Origin: Rhopalosiphum padi
Lineage: Eukaryota; Arthropoda; Insecta; Hemiptera; Aphididae
Assembly: GCF_020882245.1 (NCBI RefSeq)
Contig: NC_083599.1
Location: forward strand, 6,820,001-6,884,000
DNA length: 64,000 bases
Direction: 5' to 3'
Positions 61,521-64,000 of the stretch are shown here, one piece after another. A program made the translations under genes and the position numbers. Below the pieces are notes generated by a model. That model made no database searches. It was given only the letters and a program-made list of their open reading frames with translations, and had not been told where the DNA came from. Numbering within the stretch: the first letter of the stretch is position 1; every line of letters begins with the position of its first letter.

Positions 61521-64000
61521 ATATAACGAACGTTTAATAATACGGGATCCGAATAAAATTTCGTTGGTGATCTAGTGATGCATTTCCGTACTAGAACGAG
61601 AACTTGTTAACTCTAGATTTTATCATTAATTTTCGAGTTTTTCTTCAAATACACATTTTTCTAAGACATAAAATATAACTCAAATTTTTCTAAACGGTGA
61701 TTTTTGGAATATTTAAATATCCTATTTAAATAAAAGCTATATTTTAAAAAACTTATATTTTGAGCACGTAAATTAAGGAATGTTATGTGGTATAGTTTAA
61801 AACCAATAAAACCTTCAAATATACAGAAAAAATGGCGGTAAACATGTTTGGTAAATATTACTCTGTACATCGAAAACGTTTATTAAATTAAATTTTATTT
61901 CATTTATTTTTAAATAATAATATTATGAATCAGTGGGTAACCAACACGAAATTTTCAGTTGAATTCAAAGTCAACAAATGAATTAAATTGGGATTCGTTA
62001 TACCTATTACACGAGTTTCTAATTTAAAATACTTTTCAATAAACAAAACTTTCCGAAATTAAAACGTTTTGTGAAAAATAAGAGCATGGTTCGAATACAC
62101 CTGTCTTGAAACGTTATCCGTTTACTACAATATAATCAAAATCTAATTTGTTTCACCGCGGAAACTTTTTCTTTTATTTATATCATACGATCGCGTTTAA
62201 TAACACCTTTCACACAATATTTAAACGTTAAAATATCTTGTGATGATTAATGCTAGTTTATAATAATAATAATAATATAGGCTTTGAAAGTACGCGTTAA
62301 GCCCGAACATGGAAATAAAATGATTATTACTATTACTATTGTTTTATTTTTTTTCGTAATTCGGCAAAGTGTTTCGATTGGCAGGTTTTCAAACAGTTGT
62401 GTGTTACTATTTTGGCTTTGACCCAAATCCGTTAACCATGTGCTCCAAAATTGGTTTCAGAGGGACTTTATATAAATGTGCTTCAATATGTTGCGAGTTT
62501 TCTTTTTATCCTTTCAGGGTTGCCGACATTTTAAAGGTTTCGCCCTCTCGTACTGCTTTCCTACGATACGGAAGAGTTCGTTCGTAAACAATGGATATTC
62601 ATTAAAACTGCAATGTTGGAGGACATTAATTTATCGCGGAGAAACGAAATCTGATATTAGTACGGTTCTATATACGACTAATTAAAAATAAAAATAAAAT
62701 CTTCACAGCGTAATAATAACACTATACGTTTACCCACTATTTTGTTTATACCATTAGCATAATTTACAATCATTCTATCTTATGGATAGTTATTTAAAAA
62801 TATCATTATAATATGTTTCTGAACATTTCAATATATAGACATTGAATTTAAAATGAGTAATTCCCTGCAAAACTTTAATCCACTATTTCGTACATTTTAT
62901 AAATTTTAATGACATTACTAATTAACTACTCATTTAAAATTCAATTTTTTTTTATGTTTTCAAAAAAAGTAAAAGACGATTAAAATTATATTTCGAAATT
63001 ATATAAAATTAGTTAGTTTAATGGGCAGCGTATTAAATCCTAAGTTCGTTAAAACGAAGTTATTAATGTCAAGTCCAAAAATTTGATTTATATTTATTGT
63101 TTTATCATATTTCCATTAATTTTTGTTTAACAAAATAGAACAATAATAGCTTATTTTTCAGCAAGTTTTTATATTAATACTCAAAACATTTGACGAAATT
63201 TTAAATGTCACTGATAGTTATCTGTCCGCAAAACACGCATGATTCACTGTTATATAATATTATGACGTAATTATTATATTGTACATAATTCAATATAATA
63301 TTATATATTATTGTACGAAAACGGATAACGTGAAAAATATAATATTGTTACGTATTAATTGTATTTGCTTTACTAGTTGGTCGACATCAGGTCGGGTCGC
63401 GTTTTTATTGACGTACAGTTTTTCAGCTCACTCATATTTTTCTAGAAAAATAGGATTTAACTATTTAAATACCTATACGAACCGTATACTGTGTACTGCG
63501 GATATGTTCTAAACGTCAATCCGCGTGGTATTACACTTCTTGAAACAATTACGGTTTAAGATAAACTTAGGTTTAAATATTAAATGTATTAATTTACAAG
63601 AAAAAATGTTAGTTAATAGTTATTTATGATGATTTTTATTTTTTCTTATATTTACCTTTACATTTATAGCTTTTCACTAAACAATATTTTTAACGTAAAT
63701 ATTTTTTCCAATACATAAAAAAAAACCACATTAATCTTAAAAAAATAAAATAGGCACACTAGTAGGCACACCTATCTTATGTTATTTTTATTCATTTTTA
63801 TGTAAAACCATTTGAACCATTAATTAGTCGGAAACCTTTAAAATTAATTATTAAATACAAATTTAAATTTTATAAAAAAATGTGATTTAATTTCTTTTGT
63901 TTAATTTTTACAAAATCATATGACTTTGCTCATGACTGGCCAGGATTTCAATGCAAAGTACATTATATTTCAGGTACTCTGGGACAATATACGTTATAAG

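Larger units (their letters stand above)
30019..64000 (-). other. Minus-strand gene for a C1-domain protein (5' end outside window)
   Basis: Four exons on the minus strand join in phase (two bases carried in; then 1, 2, 2, 2 bases carried out) to give about 198 residues. The order is a basic stretch (SRKKKRDFFGAMRTRFNRSK), a Ser-rich linker, a conserved-looking segment (ETTENNVKKHYLVPF ... KLHIYND) and a complete C1 zinc finger with H-X12-C-X2-C-X14-C-X2-C-X4-H-X2-C-X7-C spacing. C1 domains bind diacylglycerol or act as protein-interaction modules. The layout suggests a C-terminal C1 in a signalling or trafficking protein. I do not recognise the family. Introns are 18,585, 5,591 and 1,208 bp, plus an unresolved last one. 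Start and upstream exons lie right of the window. Confidence 0.8.
58261..64000 (-). other. Intron of the C1-domain gene running off the right edge
   Basis: Upstream of the 58260 acceptor I find no further exon on the minus strand. It holds a dispersed repeat at 59429-60160, a (TA)n tract at 59397-59411, and a less A+T-rich block at 61380-61520. Open frames at 60268-60576, 60904-61185 and 62369-62685 have no recognisable domain and no convincing splice context. Confidence 0.5.

Noticed and set aside
62369..62685. Two overlapping plus-strand frames with Cys-rich segments
   Set aside because: Cysteines follow no known spacing and the two frames overlap out of phase; no supporting splice sites.
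1..64000. CRISPR arrays, bacterial operons, phage or symbiont DNA
   Set aside because: No spaced direct repeats of CRISPR type and no long bacterial-type ORFs; split genes with GT-AG introns show this is nuclear animal DNA.
1..64000. tRNA or rRNA genes
   Set aside because: No cloverleaf with A- and B-box sequences and no rRNA core segments were noticed on reading; a tRNAscan-SE run would settle it.

Overview
The window looks like insect nuclear DNA. It is very A+T-rich (roughly three quarters by eye), genes are split by GT-AG introns of 1 to 19 kb, and the non-coding part is full of microsatellites and short inverted-repeat transposons. The style of the dispersed repeats suggests an aphid (Hemiptera: Aphididae). 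That is inference from repeat character and insect-type protein sequence, not a database result.

Two genes can be supported, arranged tail to tail. (1) Plus strand, about 500-27771: the 3' part of Synaptotagmin 7 (Syt7). Five exons (500-647, 4914-5023, 6263-6431, 25502-25714, 27668-27771) join in frame into 247 residues, from within C2A through the whole of C2B to a WHXL-type C-terminus and stop. The 5' exons (luminal tail, transmembrane segment, linker, start of C2A) lie left of the window. Intron 3 of this set is 19 kb. (2) Minus strand, from beyond the right edge to about 30 kb: four phase-compatible exons (58260-58063, 39477-39339, 33747-33640, 32431-32279) encode about 198 residues, namely a basic/Ser-rich segment, a Ser/Thr-rich linker and a complete C1 zinc finger split across two exons. 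I could not name this protein. Its last exon is uncertain (best guess a few codons ending at 30019), and its 5' end is outside the window.

The rest is intron and a 3'-to-3' intergenic zone (about 27.8-30.0 kb) dominated by (ATT)n and (ACT)n microsatellites. Transposon remnants include a 580-bp hAT-type element with a perfect 8-bp target duplication and a broken transposase tail (18674-19253), a 592-bp hAT-type element (49852-50443), three shorter hAT-like elements (3516-3811, 3965-4273, 27206-27509), a pogo/Tigger-like element (26210-26547), and diverged copies of at least two dispersed repeat families. Several less A+T-rich islands (about 17.0, 20.4, 22.8, 35.4, 51.8 and 61.4 kb) stand out and may be regulatory sequence or unannotated exons.

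Functionally, Syt7 is a high-affinity Ca2+ sensor for vesicle and lysosome exocytosis and for replenishment of synaptic vesicles. The neighbour carries a C1 domain, a membrane/lipid or protein interaction module. Nothing in the sequence shows that the two work together. I found no CRISPR array, operon, rRNA, tRNA or convincing novel multi-gene system. Nearly all short open frames in the window are chance ORFs in A+T-rich DNA.
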